Shown in pieces: positions 31,841 to 40,014 of a DNA stretch of 48,779 nucleotides (positions within the stretch are counted from its first letter, which is position 1; every line of letters starts with the position of its first letter). Below the pieces are notes generated by a model. It did no database searches. It had not been told where the DNA came from and was given only the letters and a program-made list of their open reading frames with translations. The stretch is taken from the NCBI GenBank assembly GCA_037138475.1, contig JBAXII010000010.1, forward strand, positions 1-48,779, written 5' to 3'. Origin of the DNA: JAGOLU01 sp037138475. GTDB lineage: Bacteria; Patescibacteriota; Microgenomatia; UBA1406; GWC2-37-13. A program made the translations under genes and the position numbers.

Positions 31841-33620
31841 CAGAGGCGTGAAGCTACGATATTTGTATAGGGTTTTTTTGTGTCTTTGCGCTATTGGTAT
31901 ATTTTCCACACCACCCCTCATCTCCTATGTACATGGTGCTGAGAGTGACGGCACACCAAATGAGATCATCAGATCTACACGAGATGAAGTACAGCCCTCC
32001 AATCTAGATACTACTCAAGATGAAAGTGTAGACACTCCAGGTATACCAGGAGCTTCCCAGAACTCGAGCTCGACACCCAGTGAGTCAGACGATACGAATA
32101 TCAGCATATCTCCAAAGACCCCGGATGGTCAAGACAAGACTACTTTGCAGATCATATTTGAGTTTTTGGCGGCGCTTTTGGGAGGAAGAAAGCAGTCTTC
32201 TGAACAAGAGCTGAGAGATCGCTGCTCCGCACTCCCTGAGATCGAACAGTACCTCGCCGAAAACCCTGAGTACAGTGAACAGAGTCGAAGCGAGATAGAT
32301 GCGCTCAAAAAGGAGTGCTCAAATGTAAATGTAAATGTAAATGATGGTGGCGATCTCGATCCATCCGGTGATCTAAACCTAGACCAGTCTACCCCCATAC
32401 CCTCAGGCAGATGCTCAAATCTTGCCACAGCCGCAATAAAAAAGGTAACACAAAACAAATACTTGATCGATACATACAAAAAGGCATCAGAGGCGACTGA
32501 TGTGCCCTGGGAGATACTCGCGGCTATCCACTATGTCGAAGCGGGTAACAATCCAAACAACTCGCTCATCAGCGGGAGACCCATAGGCTTCCCCGAGCCT
32601 GATCAAGGTATGAACAGGTACAGCAGTCTGCTCGAGAGCGCTATCAGATCTGCTGATGTATACAAAGAAAAAAGGAGAATCGCCATGAGCTCAACAGGAA
32701 CAGGTCCTGATGACTTTGAGACATTGGTGGGAACATTTGCTCGTTACAATGGCCCAGGTAATTCCCAATGTACTAGTTCAAATCCGAAAGCCCTAGCTCC
32801 AGGATATGACGGTTGTCCTGCAAAGTTTGAGTTCGAAGATCATATCTATCCACTCGCGTGCTACGACAAAAGACATGAGGATATGTATGTGATTTATTGT
32901 GGTGATCGCAGACTGTGCGCGCGGCCTACGCTCTATAGCAACATCGGTGCACTTACATTTATCAAAGCGCTTCGGGATGAGATAGATCCCCCACAGATCG
33001 GACCACTAAATCGTTCACCAGGCTCATCAGTCGACTCGCTCCCTGGACTCATCTACTATCCGCAATGCAATGGTAGTTTGCACTCAGCACCATGGAGCAA
33101 CTTGCCTATGAAAGATGCTCGAGGCAATATCATCTATGGCACGAACAAAGGGGGAGATATTGTGCAGTGTTCTTATTGTAAGGCATCCTGTGGCCTCGCT
33201 GCCTCAGCCATGATTGTATCCTCGTATACAAATCAGAGTATAAATCCAGTGAGGTTTTTGGCTAGCTACAATACGTCACAAAGTATGACCTGTGGTGGAG
33301 CGTACCTACCCATACTAGGAACTACGTTGAAAAAGTACGGCATCACGGTAGGTGGCCACATCGCTTTTGATAAAGATCAAGGCTATCTCACCAACGATTT
33401 ATTTATCAAAAAAGCAAAGTCATATCTGCAAAATGGCTGGACACTGCTCACACTCGGATACTTTAATGGAGGAGGACATTATGTATGGATCGTGGGGATC
33501 GATGCACAGAACCGCTTTCTCATCTATGATCCCTACTGGGGAGTGAGCTCTCCACTGCCATTTAACTCAAAAAACTACGGAAGTGCACGCATTACTTATA
33601 TCACCCCAGTTAGAAAATAG
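31815..33620 (+). CDS. Secreted bidomain protein: transglycosylase-like + C39-like peptidase
   Basis: The roughly 601-aa product has an N-terminal hydrophobic export segment (about 14-40), a Ser/Thr/Asp-rich linker, and a lysozyme-like domain (about 210-390). In that domain the likely catalytic Glu is E242 in IHYVEAGNN, followed by GTFARYNGPGN. A C39-like papain-fold domain (about 430-600) has C459 in SCGLAASAMI, H555 in GGHYVWIVG and D572 in IYDPYWG. It could cut both glycan and peptide, like VirB1-type or phage-tail wall enzymes. The start is uncertain: ATG 31815 overlaps the divergent promoter, and GTG 31848 would still give an export signal. Confidence 0.75.
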   Translation: MINNISLVNRGVKLRYLYRVFLCLCAIGIFSTPPLISYVHGAESDGTPNEIIRSTRDEVQPSNLDTTQDESVDTPGIPGASQNSSSTPSESDDTNISISPKTPDGQDKTTLQIIFEFLAALLGGRKQSSEQELRDRCSALPEIEQYLAENPEYSEQSRSEIDALKKECSNVNVNVNDGGDLDPSGDLNLDQSTPIPSGRCSNLATAAIKKVTQNKYLIDTYKKASEATDVPWEILAAIHYVEAGNNPNNSLISGRPIGFPEPDQGMNRYSSLLESAIRSADVYKEKRRIAMSSTGTGPDDFETLVGTFARYNGPGNSQCTSSNPKALAPGYDGCPAKFEFEDHIYPLACYDKRHEDMYVIYCGDRRLCARPTLYSNIGALTFIKALRDEIDPPQIGPLNRSPGSSVDSLPGLIYYPQCNGSLHSAPWSNLPMKDARGNIIYGTNKGGDIVQCSYCKASCGLAASAMIVSSYTNQSINPVRFLASYNTSQSMTCGGAYLPILGTTLKKYGITVGGHIAFDKDQGYLTNDLFIKKAKSYLQNGWTLLTLGYFNGGGHYVWIVGIDAQNRFLIYDPYWGVSSPLPFNSKNYGSARITYITPVRK

Positions 33621-33624
33621 TTAT

Positions 33625-34053
33625 ATGAGTACACAAAAAATCACCATAACGCTCATGCTCGGACTTGGCTTTCTACTCATCATATTGCTCCTGATATCAC
33701 GTCAATCAAATTCCAAATCTACGACTATTATTCGTATACCAACTATAACCATCTCCCCCAATCCTTCAGTTACGATACCACAAATTGATCCAACCATAGC
33801 AGCCATCCCATCCCAAGAAACGGGGGGCAACATGGACGTGACACTCACCACGACTGAGCAAGCGCACAATGATCTATTTTTCAAAGTCCCTCTAGATATG
33901 CAAAACTTTATAGTCGATTTTGACTATGCTGACAACAAGTTCAGCGTTCTCATATTGAATGATGCAGGCGAGGATGCATACAATAAGTGGCGCAAGGACT
34001 CCTACCCAGCTCTCTCCGACGATCAATTTGTGATCAACGATAAACGTATCTGA
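33625..34053 (+). CDS. Membrane-anchored protein of unknown function
   Basis: The 142-aa product has a single N-terminal membrane helix (about 6-25), a Thr/Pro/Ile-rich linker and a small C-terminal domain (about 80-142). I recognise no family. It starts four bases after the transglycosylase/C39 stop, so it is in the same transcript. Its layout (helix, TP-rich linker, small domain of about 65 aa) matches that of the next gene. Confidence 0.65.
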   Translation: MSTQKITITLMLGLGFLLIILLLISRQSNSKSTTIIRIPTITISPNPSVTIPQIDPTIAAIPSQETGGNMDVTLTTTEQAHNDLFFKVPLDMQNFIVDFDYADNKFSVLILNDAGEDAYNKWRKDSYPALSDDQFVINDKRI

Positions 34054-34082
34054 TCAGGCCCCCATTGAATCTGCACCCATTC

Positions 34083-34601
34083 ATGAGTATGATTTGGGAG
34101 ATGTCATCGATCCGGAACCTCTTTACCGCCATATCTGTAGTCGTAGTCATTTTCATTTTGGGGTTTTTTATGTGGCGATCTTCAAGCCAGTCCAAGGCCT
34201 CAAATACTCTCGCTCTTTCACCCACGCCATCTCTACAAACCTTGCAACCCACACCAACTGATGACGATGAGGAGCCGATACCACTCAGTTTTGAGATTGG
34301 TGAGTTTGTGGAGACGGTAAGCCGTCCGACTGACACGCCAGCTCCCTCTCCCACTCCGATACCGGTGGTGCCTCCTGACCAGTTGATCGCCAAACACATC
34401 CCCCACTCGGGTCCCGGGTACACCATGGGCAAAAGAGATATGATACGATCCAACGGACAAGCCTATATCGAGATAGACATCCTCACCGATGGCACGAAGC
34501 CTATTGAGGAAGTGATAGCGAGCTTTCAAGCATGGATCAAAACGATTGGTATAACCCCAGAAGACCTCAAAAAAGTAAAAGTAGCAGTGATCAAACCATG
34601 A
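34083..34601 (+). CDS. Membrane-anchored protein of unknown function
   Basis: The roughly 172-aa product has one N-terminal membrane helix (about 11-31), a Pro/Thr-rich linker and a C-terminal domain of about 65 aa (PPDQLIAKHIPHSGPGYTMG and onward). The final segment reads ITPEDLKKVKVAVIKP. The ATG at 34083 is taken over an upstream TTG (34065); ATG 34089 is also possible. No family is recognised. It may be a diverged paralogue of the preceding gene by architecture, though I see no clear sequence identity. Confidence 0.6.
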   Translation: MSMIWEMSSIRNLFTAISVVVVIFILGFFMWRSSSQSKASNTLALSPTPSLQTLQPTPTDDDEEPIPLSFEIGEFVETVSRPTDTPAPSPTPIPVVPPDQLIAKHIPHSGPGYTMGKRDMIRSNGQAYIEIDILTDGTKPIEEVIASFQAWIKTIGITPEDLKKVKVAVIKP

Positions 34602-34614
34602 AGGAAAATATACA

Positions 34615-34642
34615 ATCTGCAATCTTCAATTTGCAAATAATG
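34615..34642. repeat. Heptad-periodic tract F (4 units)
   Basis: The bases read caatctg, caatctt, caatttg, caaataa. Tract A (1123-1150) uses nearly the same units. It opens the 369-bp gene-free stretch after 34601, which otherwise holds the two palindromic elements at 34704 and 34811 and tract G. Confidence 0.7.
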
Positions 34643-34703
34643 TTAATGCAAATGCGAGTGCCGAAATAAATTGGATCCCACTTCTTTAGTCTTATAGAGA
34701 TCA

Positions 34704-34752
34704 CATTTAGAAGTGCTCCAGTGAAAGATCCTGAAACAAGTTCAGGATGACA
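34704..34752. repeat. Dispersed 49-bp repeat (inverted copy at 48631-48679)
   Basis: It includes the palindrome gatcctgaaacaagttcagg followed by atgaca. It matches the reverse complement of 48631-48679 at 44 of 49 positions. The shared block starts in gctccagtg and runs to the ATGACA end. Confidence 0.8.
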
Positions 34753-34810
34753 AGGTTTTTGGCGCATCTGTGAGTGTGATGTCTATAACTCGCCTTACGC
34801 ATGCTACATG

Positions 34811-34909
34811 TGTCATTGCGAGGAGTCCCACCATGTCGGGACGACGTGGCAATCTCCTTATGCATGGGATTGCCACGTCGTCGCTAAAAGGCTCCTCCTC
34901 GCAATGACA
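34811..34909. repeat. 99-bp inverted-repeat element (TGTCATTGCGAGGAG family)
   Basis: The left arm begins tgtcattgcgaggag and contains gacgtggcaatc. The right arm carries the same two blocks in inverted order and ends ctcctcgcaatgaca. The arms differ between the blocks. The first 46 bases match 38930-38975 inside valS at 40 of 46 positions with no gaps. Confidence 0.85.
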
Positions 34910-34953
34910 TACATCGAGGTATGATAAGGTATGTGCGTAAGGTGAGATCTTGA

Positions 34954-34974
34954 GTCTTAAGTCTTAATTCTTAA
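34954..34974. repeat. Heptad-periodic tract G (3 units)
   Basis: The bases read gtcttaa, gtcttaa, ttcttaa. The DUF2298 stop codon (complement of 34971-34973) is formed inside this tract. Confidence 0.6.
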
Positions 34975-37346
34975 TTTATCCTATACACCGTTGCCTTTCC
35001 ATTACTGCTCGTAAATACCACTCGACCCATCTTTGCAAATTTTTCTTCGGAGATCTTGAGCTCTCCGACGTTGTACTTTTTCCGTTCGAGCTCTGATACC
35101 ACCACGTAGTCCACGCGATACTTCTGTAGCAGCTGTCGTGTCACCGCCTCATCGGTAGACCTATACATCTGCTCGATGTCTGGGATACGTTTTCCTACGA
35201 TATCCGAGGTCCCTCGCCAGAGCCATTCATGGACCCACCAGCCAGCGACCGTAGGGAGTCCTGTATACGCTGATACCACGTTGTAGTCAGTATAACTATC
35301 CCCCTGCGCTTCGAGAACCACAGGCTGACCGGTGACTTTTGTGTTGAGATACTGGATGACTTCGTGTGTCTCGGGATAACTATTTTTGATCCACGTACTC
35401 CCGTCCAGATCAGTAGGTCGCTGCATCTGACCATAGTACGCCTCGACTGCGAGCCGCATGTATATCAAGACGAGCACTACCATACAAAACGATACGATTC
35501 GCGATGTGCGCCTCAGGATAGTATGTTCCATATGGCGCAGTCTCCATATCGAGTACACAGATGCGATAGACATCATCATGTATGCCTGATATCCCAGCTT
35601 AAACATGGTGTTTGCGCGGAAGTGGCCAGGATATATGTCTTTGATATAAAAGAACTCTGGTATCACGATGAGAAACGTACCAAATGCGAAAAGGAGAGAG
35701 ATGATGAGACTTGTTGCGGTGAGCGGGGTGAACTTCTTTGCTTTGCGTACATACCAGAGCGTCGCTGCCAGCAGTATCGCATGGAGCCAAAAGAATCCCC
35801 AGAGCGTCCAGAGCTGATACATGAGTGTCGATTGACAGTTTGCCTTTTCAAAAAGGAATGGGCCTATCTTGTAAGTCAACGCATCTTTTGCCAAATTGGC
35901 GACGAGTGGGAATCCACAATTGACCCCTATACCATTTACAAATGGAGTAAAGAAATGTGAAAACGGCCACGAAAATGCGAGGAATGTGAATATCAGAATA
36001 AATATGTTAAAGAAAAAATCAACAGAAAACCCGTGTAGGAAAAAGAGTATGACCGCGATGAGCATGAGGTATATAGGCCCATCCGACGCATTGGTCATAT
36101 AGTGGATCGCAGTCATAAATCCAAAAAGGATAGTGAGTGGCACTTTTGCGAGTATAAATTTACGAGCCCATACGCGCAGTGGATTATCTTGGTCTTCTTT
36201 GAGCGCTTTTTTCTCATTCATATTTTGTGAACTGGCGCTCTTTGTATCAGTTGCACCCTCTGACTCAAACAAGTATCCAAAATGTCGATTTGAAATAAGA
36301 GGGATAACTCCAATGATAATGATGGCGAGCGTGAGCAAGACAAACGGAATATCAAATACATGTCCATGCAGATCTGCCACGACATATGAATATGAGGGGA
36401 ACTCGTGGATCGTAAAGGGTATAAATCGGGTGGCATTTGGATACCAATACTTCGAGTATTCCTGGAGACCACCTACTACATCTGGCCAACGCTCTTGGAC
36501 TTTTTCGAGTAGCTTTGGCACATCAGCACGTACTGACGCACTCCAGGGCGCCATCGGCGTTTCGTTTGGATATCCTTTGGTAAAGAGGTAGATCGTGTGC
36601 GCATTGCCAGCCATATTGACGAGGAGTGCAGCGAGAAATCCATACACGATGAGTTTGCGAGAGCTCATCTGCACCGCGACACGCATCTGTTTGCCCGCAT
36701 AGTGGATCATATTGATGACTATCGAAAATACCGCAGAAAGATTGAGGCCCAGGAGATTGGCGAGTACGAGGTTGTATCCAACGGGTGCATAGGTGTCAGT
36801 CAGCTTGATGAGCATGGCTCCACTGAGGTGACCAAAATAGTAGTAGTTTATAGGATACCCATTTGGCTTGAGAGCGTCTGGACCATACCACATGTCAAGT
36901 GGAGGGAAAAACTTTGACCTGGCGATAGACTGCATAAATCCATAATCCATAAACTTCTCCAGGCCATGCACTGAGGGTTCCTGACCTCTCACCAAGGTCC
37001 ACAAGAGCAGTCCACAAAAAAAGAGCGCTTCTTCGATGATGATCCAGTTCATGAGGCTCGAGCTTTTTTCGAGTTTAGAGAGGATGTCCCCTTTGAATGC
37101 ATGACGATACGAAAAGAACGCAACCACGGCGAGGACTCCGAGAATCGCCTCACGAGTGAATGGCACGAAGCGAAACGCTCCAAGCACGAACATGGCGTAG
37201 CTCAAGACGATGATGCCGATGATCTTTGCAAACGCGTATCCCCCATCTAGACTATGACGAAATATACGTCGGGTGAGTGGATAAAATATGATGCCGACGA
37301 GGAACAGATAAAAGTACCACGACAGAAAATATTGAAGCCAGTCCAT
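34971..37346 (-). CDS. DUF2298 (Chlor_Arch_YYY) multipass membrane protein
   Basis: The roughly 791-aa product belongs to the DUF2298 family, named for its YYY motif, here YPINYYYFGHLSGAML. It has roughly 14 membrane helices and conserved loop segments such as DLHGHVFDIPF and MTNASDGPIYL. A soluble C-terminal domain (about 650-790) includes YTGLPTVAGWWVHEW. The family is predicted to be glycosyltransferase- or sugar-transfer-related by topology; no activity is established. I start at the ATG at 37346 because a GGAG lies seven bases upstream (a rare Shine-Dalgarno here); a TTG at 37355 is in frame. It is divergent from valS. Confidence 0.85.
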   Translation of the reverse strand: MDWLQYFLSWYFYLFLVGIIFYPLTRRIFRHSLDGGYAFAKIIGIIVLSYAMFVLGAFRFVPFTREAILGVLAVVAFFSYRHAFKGDILSKLEKSSSLMNWIIIEEALFFCGLLLWTLVRGQEPSVHGLEKFMDYGFMQSIARSKFFPPLDMWYGPDALKPNGYPINYYYFGHLSGAMLIKLTDTYAPVGYNLVLANLLGLNLSAVFSIVINMIHYAGKQMRVAVQMSSRKLIVYGFLAALLVNMAGNAHTIYLFTKGYPNETPMAPWSASVRADVPKLLEKVQERWPDVVGGLQEYSKYWYPNATRFIPFTIHEFPSYSYVVADLHGHVFDIPFVLLTLAIIIIGVIPLISNRHFGYLFESEGATDTKSASSQNMNEKKALKEDQDNPLRVWARKFILAKVPLTILFGFMTAIHYMTNASDGPIYLMLIAVILFFLHGFSVDFFFNIFILIFTFLAFSWPFSHFFTPFVNGIGVNCGFPLVANLAKDALTYKIGPFLFEKANCQSTLMYQLWTLWGFFWLHAILLAATLWYVRKAKKFTPLTATSLIISLLFAFGTFLIVIPEFFYIKDIYPGHFRANTMFKLGYQAYMMMSIASVYSIWRLRHMEHTILRRTSRIVSFCMVVLVLIYMRLAVEAYYGQMQRPTDLDGSTWIKNSYPETHEVIQYLNTKVTGQPVVLEAQGDSYTDYNVVSAYTGLPTVAGWWVHEWLWRGTSDIVGKRIPDIEQMYRSTDEAVTRQLLQKYRVDYVVVSELERKKYNVGELKISEEKFAKMGRVVFTSSNGKATVYRIN

Positions 37347-37352
37347 ATTCTC

Positions 37353-37383
37353 CAATTATCAATCAAGAATTTTCAATTACAAT
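37353..37383. promoter_or_regulatory. Divergent valS/DUF2298 promoters in heptad tract H
   Basis: The 43-bp gap between the divergent starts is nearly all heptads (caattat, caatcaa, gaatttt, caattac; 37353-37380). For valS, TACAAT (37378-37383) stands exactly six bases before the ATG at 37390. For DUF2298, GATAAT (complement of 37355-37360) stands eight bases before its ATG. Both -10 boxes arise from the repeat units. Confidence 0.65.
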
Positions 37384-37389
37384 AGGCAC

Positions 37390-39738
37390 ATGGACAAAGC
37401 ATATCTCCCCGCCGTTTGGGAGCCCCAGATACGAGAACAATGGGAAAAAGACCAGCCCTATCGAGCCGTAGTCGATCCTTCAAAATCTTCTTTCACCGTC
37501 ATCCTCCCTCCACCAAATGCGAATGGGAGCCTCCATGCAGGCCATGTCATGATGGTATACCAGGATATCATGTGTCGCCACGCGCGTGCACAGGGCAAAT
37601 CAGTTCTCTACCTCCCGGGCACTGACCATGCGGGATTTGAGACACAGTTTGTGTTTGAAAAATATCTGAGCAAACAAGGGAAAAGTCGCTTCGACTATGA
37701 TCGCGAGACGCTCTACAAAGAGATCGAACAGTTTGTGATGTCCAGCAAAGATACGATTGTTTCACAGTTCAAATCAGTCGGATTCAGCCTCGATTGGTCA
37801 CGGGAGCAGTTTACTCTCGATCCCGCCATCGTAAAAGTCGTGCACAAAACATTTAAAAAGCTTTTCGAGGCGGGCCTCCTCTATCGCTCGGCCCGCCTCG
37901 TGAACTACTGCTGCAAAGACGGTACGAGCTTTTCCGACCTTGAGGTGGAGAATGTGCAGACTGCTGGCTCACTCTACCATCTCAAATATAAACTCGTAAA
38001 ACCTGTTGGAGATATCACTGAGGTCGTTGTGGCGACCACGAGACCCGAGACGATGCTGGGAGATGTGGCGGTTATGGTCCACCCAGATGACACTCGGTAT
38101 ACCTCGCTCATAGGTCAGATGGTACAGCTCCCGCTCACTGGGCGAGAGATCCCGATCATCGCTGATACTTATGTTGATATGGCATTTGGCACCGGCGCGG
38201 TGAAGGTCACGCCCAATCATGATCATAACGATTTTGAAGTGGGAAAACGGCATGGGCTCTCTCACCCACCCATCATTGGATTCAACGGAAAGATGTGTCA
38301 CACAGACACGAAGTATGATGGGATGAAGGTCAAAGCTGCACGTGAGATGATCATCACCGATCTCACCGCCTCAGGTTTCCTCCTCAAAACCGAAGCCCAC
38401 GAGATGGTCGTGAAGACATGTTACAAGTGTGGCAGCGCACTCGAACCACTGCCGCTTGATCAGTGGTACGTACAGGTCAAACCACTTGCGGATCGTGCAA
38501 AAAAGTCTATTGAGGCGCTTGATATACAGGTATATCCCCCTAGGTTCAAAGAGACTATGATCCAGATCCTCGACAACTATATAGATTGGAACATCAGCCG
38601 CCAGATCGTCTGGGGTATCCGTATCCCGGCATATCGATGTGCACAAGTCGACAGTCAACAGTCGTCAGTCATAAGTCATAAGTCAAAAGTCAAAAGTCAA
38701 AATGCAGAAGCTCAATCGGCTCAGTGGTTCGTCTCGCTCGAGACGCCGACTACGTGTCAGATATGCGGCGCGTGTACTCCGATCCAAGACACAGACACCT
38801 TTGATACGTGGTTTTCGTCGGGTCAATGGCCCTTCGCGACACTGATGGCGATCGCGGCACAGGAGCATGGAGCTGATGTATCAGATCTCTACGACCTAGT
38901 TTCAAGCTCGACTGGTGAAAACCTTGACCTGTCATTGCGAGGAGTCCCACTGAAGCGGGATGACGTGGCAATCTCTTCCACCCATGAGCACACTCTGCAC
39001 TCAGCTCAACACTCGCAGCTTGCAGCTTCCCTCTCCTTTTTCCACTACTTCTATCCCACCTCAGTCATGGAGACGGGCTACGATATCGCCCGCGCATGGG
39101 TTGCGCGCATGATGATGCTCGGTCTCTTTGTCACTGGCAAACCACCCTTCACTGAGATCTATCTCCACGGCATGGTGCGTGATGGCAAAGGCCAAAAAAT
39201 GAGCAAGAGCAAAGGCAACGTGATCGATCCGCTGAAGTTGACCGAAAAGTACGGTACTGACGCCCTGCGCATGGCACTCGTCTACAGCACGACCGCAGGC
39301 AACGATACGAATCTGTCAGAAGACAAGGTCCTGGGCATGCGAAACTTTGTAAACAAACTGTGGAACATGGGCCGCTTCCTCCAGTTGATGTCCCATCCTG
39401 ACCCTGCAGCTCCTGCAGAAGCTCCTCCTGATACCTCTCCCAAGTCTGACCTCGACGCTCTCCTGGAGGAGCATGCCAAACTGGTGTCCTCATACCACTC
39501 AAATATGGCAAAACATGAGTACTCTCAGGTCCTCGTCGACCTCTACGAGTTTATCTGGCACCGCTTCGCCGACATATATATTGAGAAGTTGAAAAACCAC
39601 GCCAAATCAGGAAATCAAACGGTGCAGGTAGTTCTGACTGAGGTGTATCTCTCGGGTATTACGATGCTCGCTCCCTTTGCTCCCTTTGTGTGCGAAGCCA
39701 TCCAGACACAATTTGTCCCCAAAAAACAAAGCTCGTGA
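37390..39738 (+). CDS. valS: Valyl-tRNA synthetase with repeat-encoded insertions
   Basis: The 782-aa class I synthetase has PPPNANGSLHAGH (HIGH motif, about 43), GTDHAGFETQ, the editing-domain segment TTRPETMLGD, DTWFSSGQWPF and KMSKSKGNV (about 603). It ends soon after the anticodon-binding domain, without the C-terminal coiled arm of longer ValRS. Two stretches are foreign to the family. Residues about 420-438 (VDSQQSSVISHKSKVKSQ) are encoded by eight 7-base repeats. Residues about 488-550, between WPFAT and the conserved FYPTSVMETG, are encoded largely by a palindromic element and a second heptad tract. The frame stays open throughout, so the gene is probably functional. Confidence 0.92.
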   Translation: MDKAYLPAVWEPQIREQWEKDQPYRAVVDPSKSSFTVILPPPNANGSLHAGHVMMVYQDIMCRHARAQGKSVLYLPGTDHAGFETQFVFEKYLSKQGKSRFDYDRETLYKEIEQFVMSSKDTIVSQFKSVGFSLDWSREQFTLDPAIVKVVHKTFKKLFEAGLLYRSARLVNYCCKDGTSFSDLEVENVQTAGSLYHLKYKLVKPVGDITEVVVATTRPETMLGDVAVMVHPDDTRYTSLIGQMVQLPLTGREIPIIADTYVDMAFGTGAVKVTPNHDHNDFEVGKRHGLSHPPIIGFNGKMCHTDTKYDGMKVKAAREMIITDLTASGFLLKTEAHEMVVKTCYKCGSALEPLPLDQWYVQVKPLADRAKKSIEALDIQVYPPRFKETMIQILDNYIDWNISRQIVWGIRIPAYRCAQVDSQQSSVISHKSKVKSQNAEAQSAQWFVSLETPTTCQICGACTPIQDTDTFDTWFSSGQWPFATLMAIAAQEHGADVSDLYDLVSSSTGENLDLSLRGVPLKRDDVAISSTHEHTLHSAQHSQLAASLSFFHYFYPTSVMETGYDIARAWVARMMMLGLFVTGKPPFTEIYLHGMVRDGKGQKMSKSKGNVIDPLKLTEKYGTDALRMALVYSTTAGNDTNLSEDKVLGMRNFVNKLWNMGRFLQLMSHPDPAAPAEAPPDTSPKSDLDALLEEHAKLVSSYHSNMAKHEYSQVLVDLYEFIWHRFADIYIEKLKNHAKSGNQTVQVVLTEVYLSGITMLAPFAPFVCEAIQTQFVPKKQSS
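38647..38702 (+). repeat. Heptad tract I inside valS (8 units)
   Basis: The bases read gtcgaca, gtcaaca, gtcgtca, gtcataa, gtcataa, gtcaaaa, gtcaaaa, gtcaaaa. This is the most regular heptad tract in the window. It lies between IPAYRCAQ and the Cys pair CQICGAC of ValRS and adds no stop codon. Confidence 0.9.
38930..39032 (+). repeat. Palindromic element plus heptad tract J inside valS
   Basis: Bases 38930-38975 match the intergenic element at 34811-34856 at 40 of 46 positions and encode LSLRGVPLKRDDVAIS. Bases 38991-39032 read cactctg, cactcag, ctcaaca, ctcgcag, cttgcag, cttccct, a six-unit heptad tract. The pair reproduces inside a gene the combination seen in spacers. Confidence 0.88.
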
Positions 39739-39777
39739 GGTATACTATCTCAAATTGATTTCTAACCTCATACCCCT

Positions 39778-39912
39778 ATGAAACGATCATACCAACCAAA
39801 AAAACTGAAGCGCGTACGCAAACACGGGTTCCTTGCTCGCATGGCGACCACAAAGGGTAAGCTCGTCCTAAAGCGCCGACGCGACATCGGTCGCGCAAAA
39901 CTGACCGTATGA
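39778..39912 (+). CDS. rpmH: 50S ribosomal protein L34
   Basis: The 44-aa basic protein begins MKRSYQPKKLKR and ends RRRDIGRAKLTV, with HGFLARM in the middle, matching L34 over its full length. Its ATG follows TACCCCT with no Shine-Dalgarno. A -10-like TATACT (39741-39746) lies just after the valS stop. The usual next gene, rnpA, is missing; only a 102-bp spacer with a cccgtg/cacggg hairpin separates it from yidC. Confidence 0.95.
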   Translation: MKRSYQPKKLKRVRKHGFLARMATTKGKLVLKRRRDIGRAKLTV

Positions 39913-40014
39913 ATTATTCCCCCGCAACTATATCGTATGGATCCCGTGTCTCGCTGTCGCGCATGCACGGGATGACCCTGGAGGGTCACTTTATAAACTT
40001 TACGAACTTCTGCT

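Noticed and set aside
39778..39912. Possible TGA=Gly recoding (code 25), as in some CPR lineages
   Set aside because: rpmH, fusA and other genes end at TGA exactly where their families end, and no conserved protein is interrupted by TGA at a Gly position.
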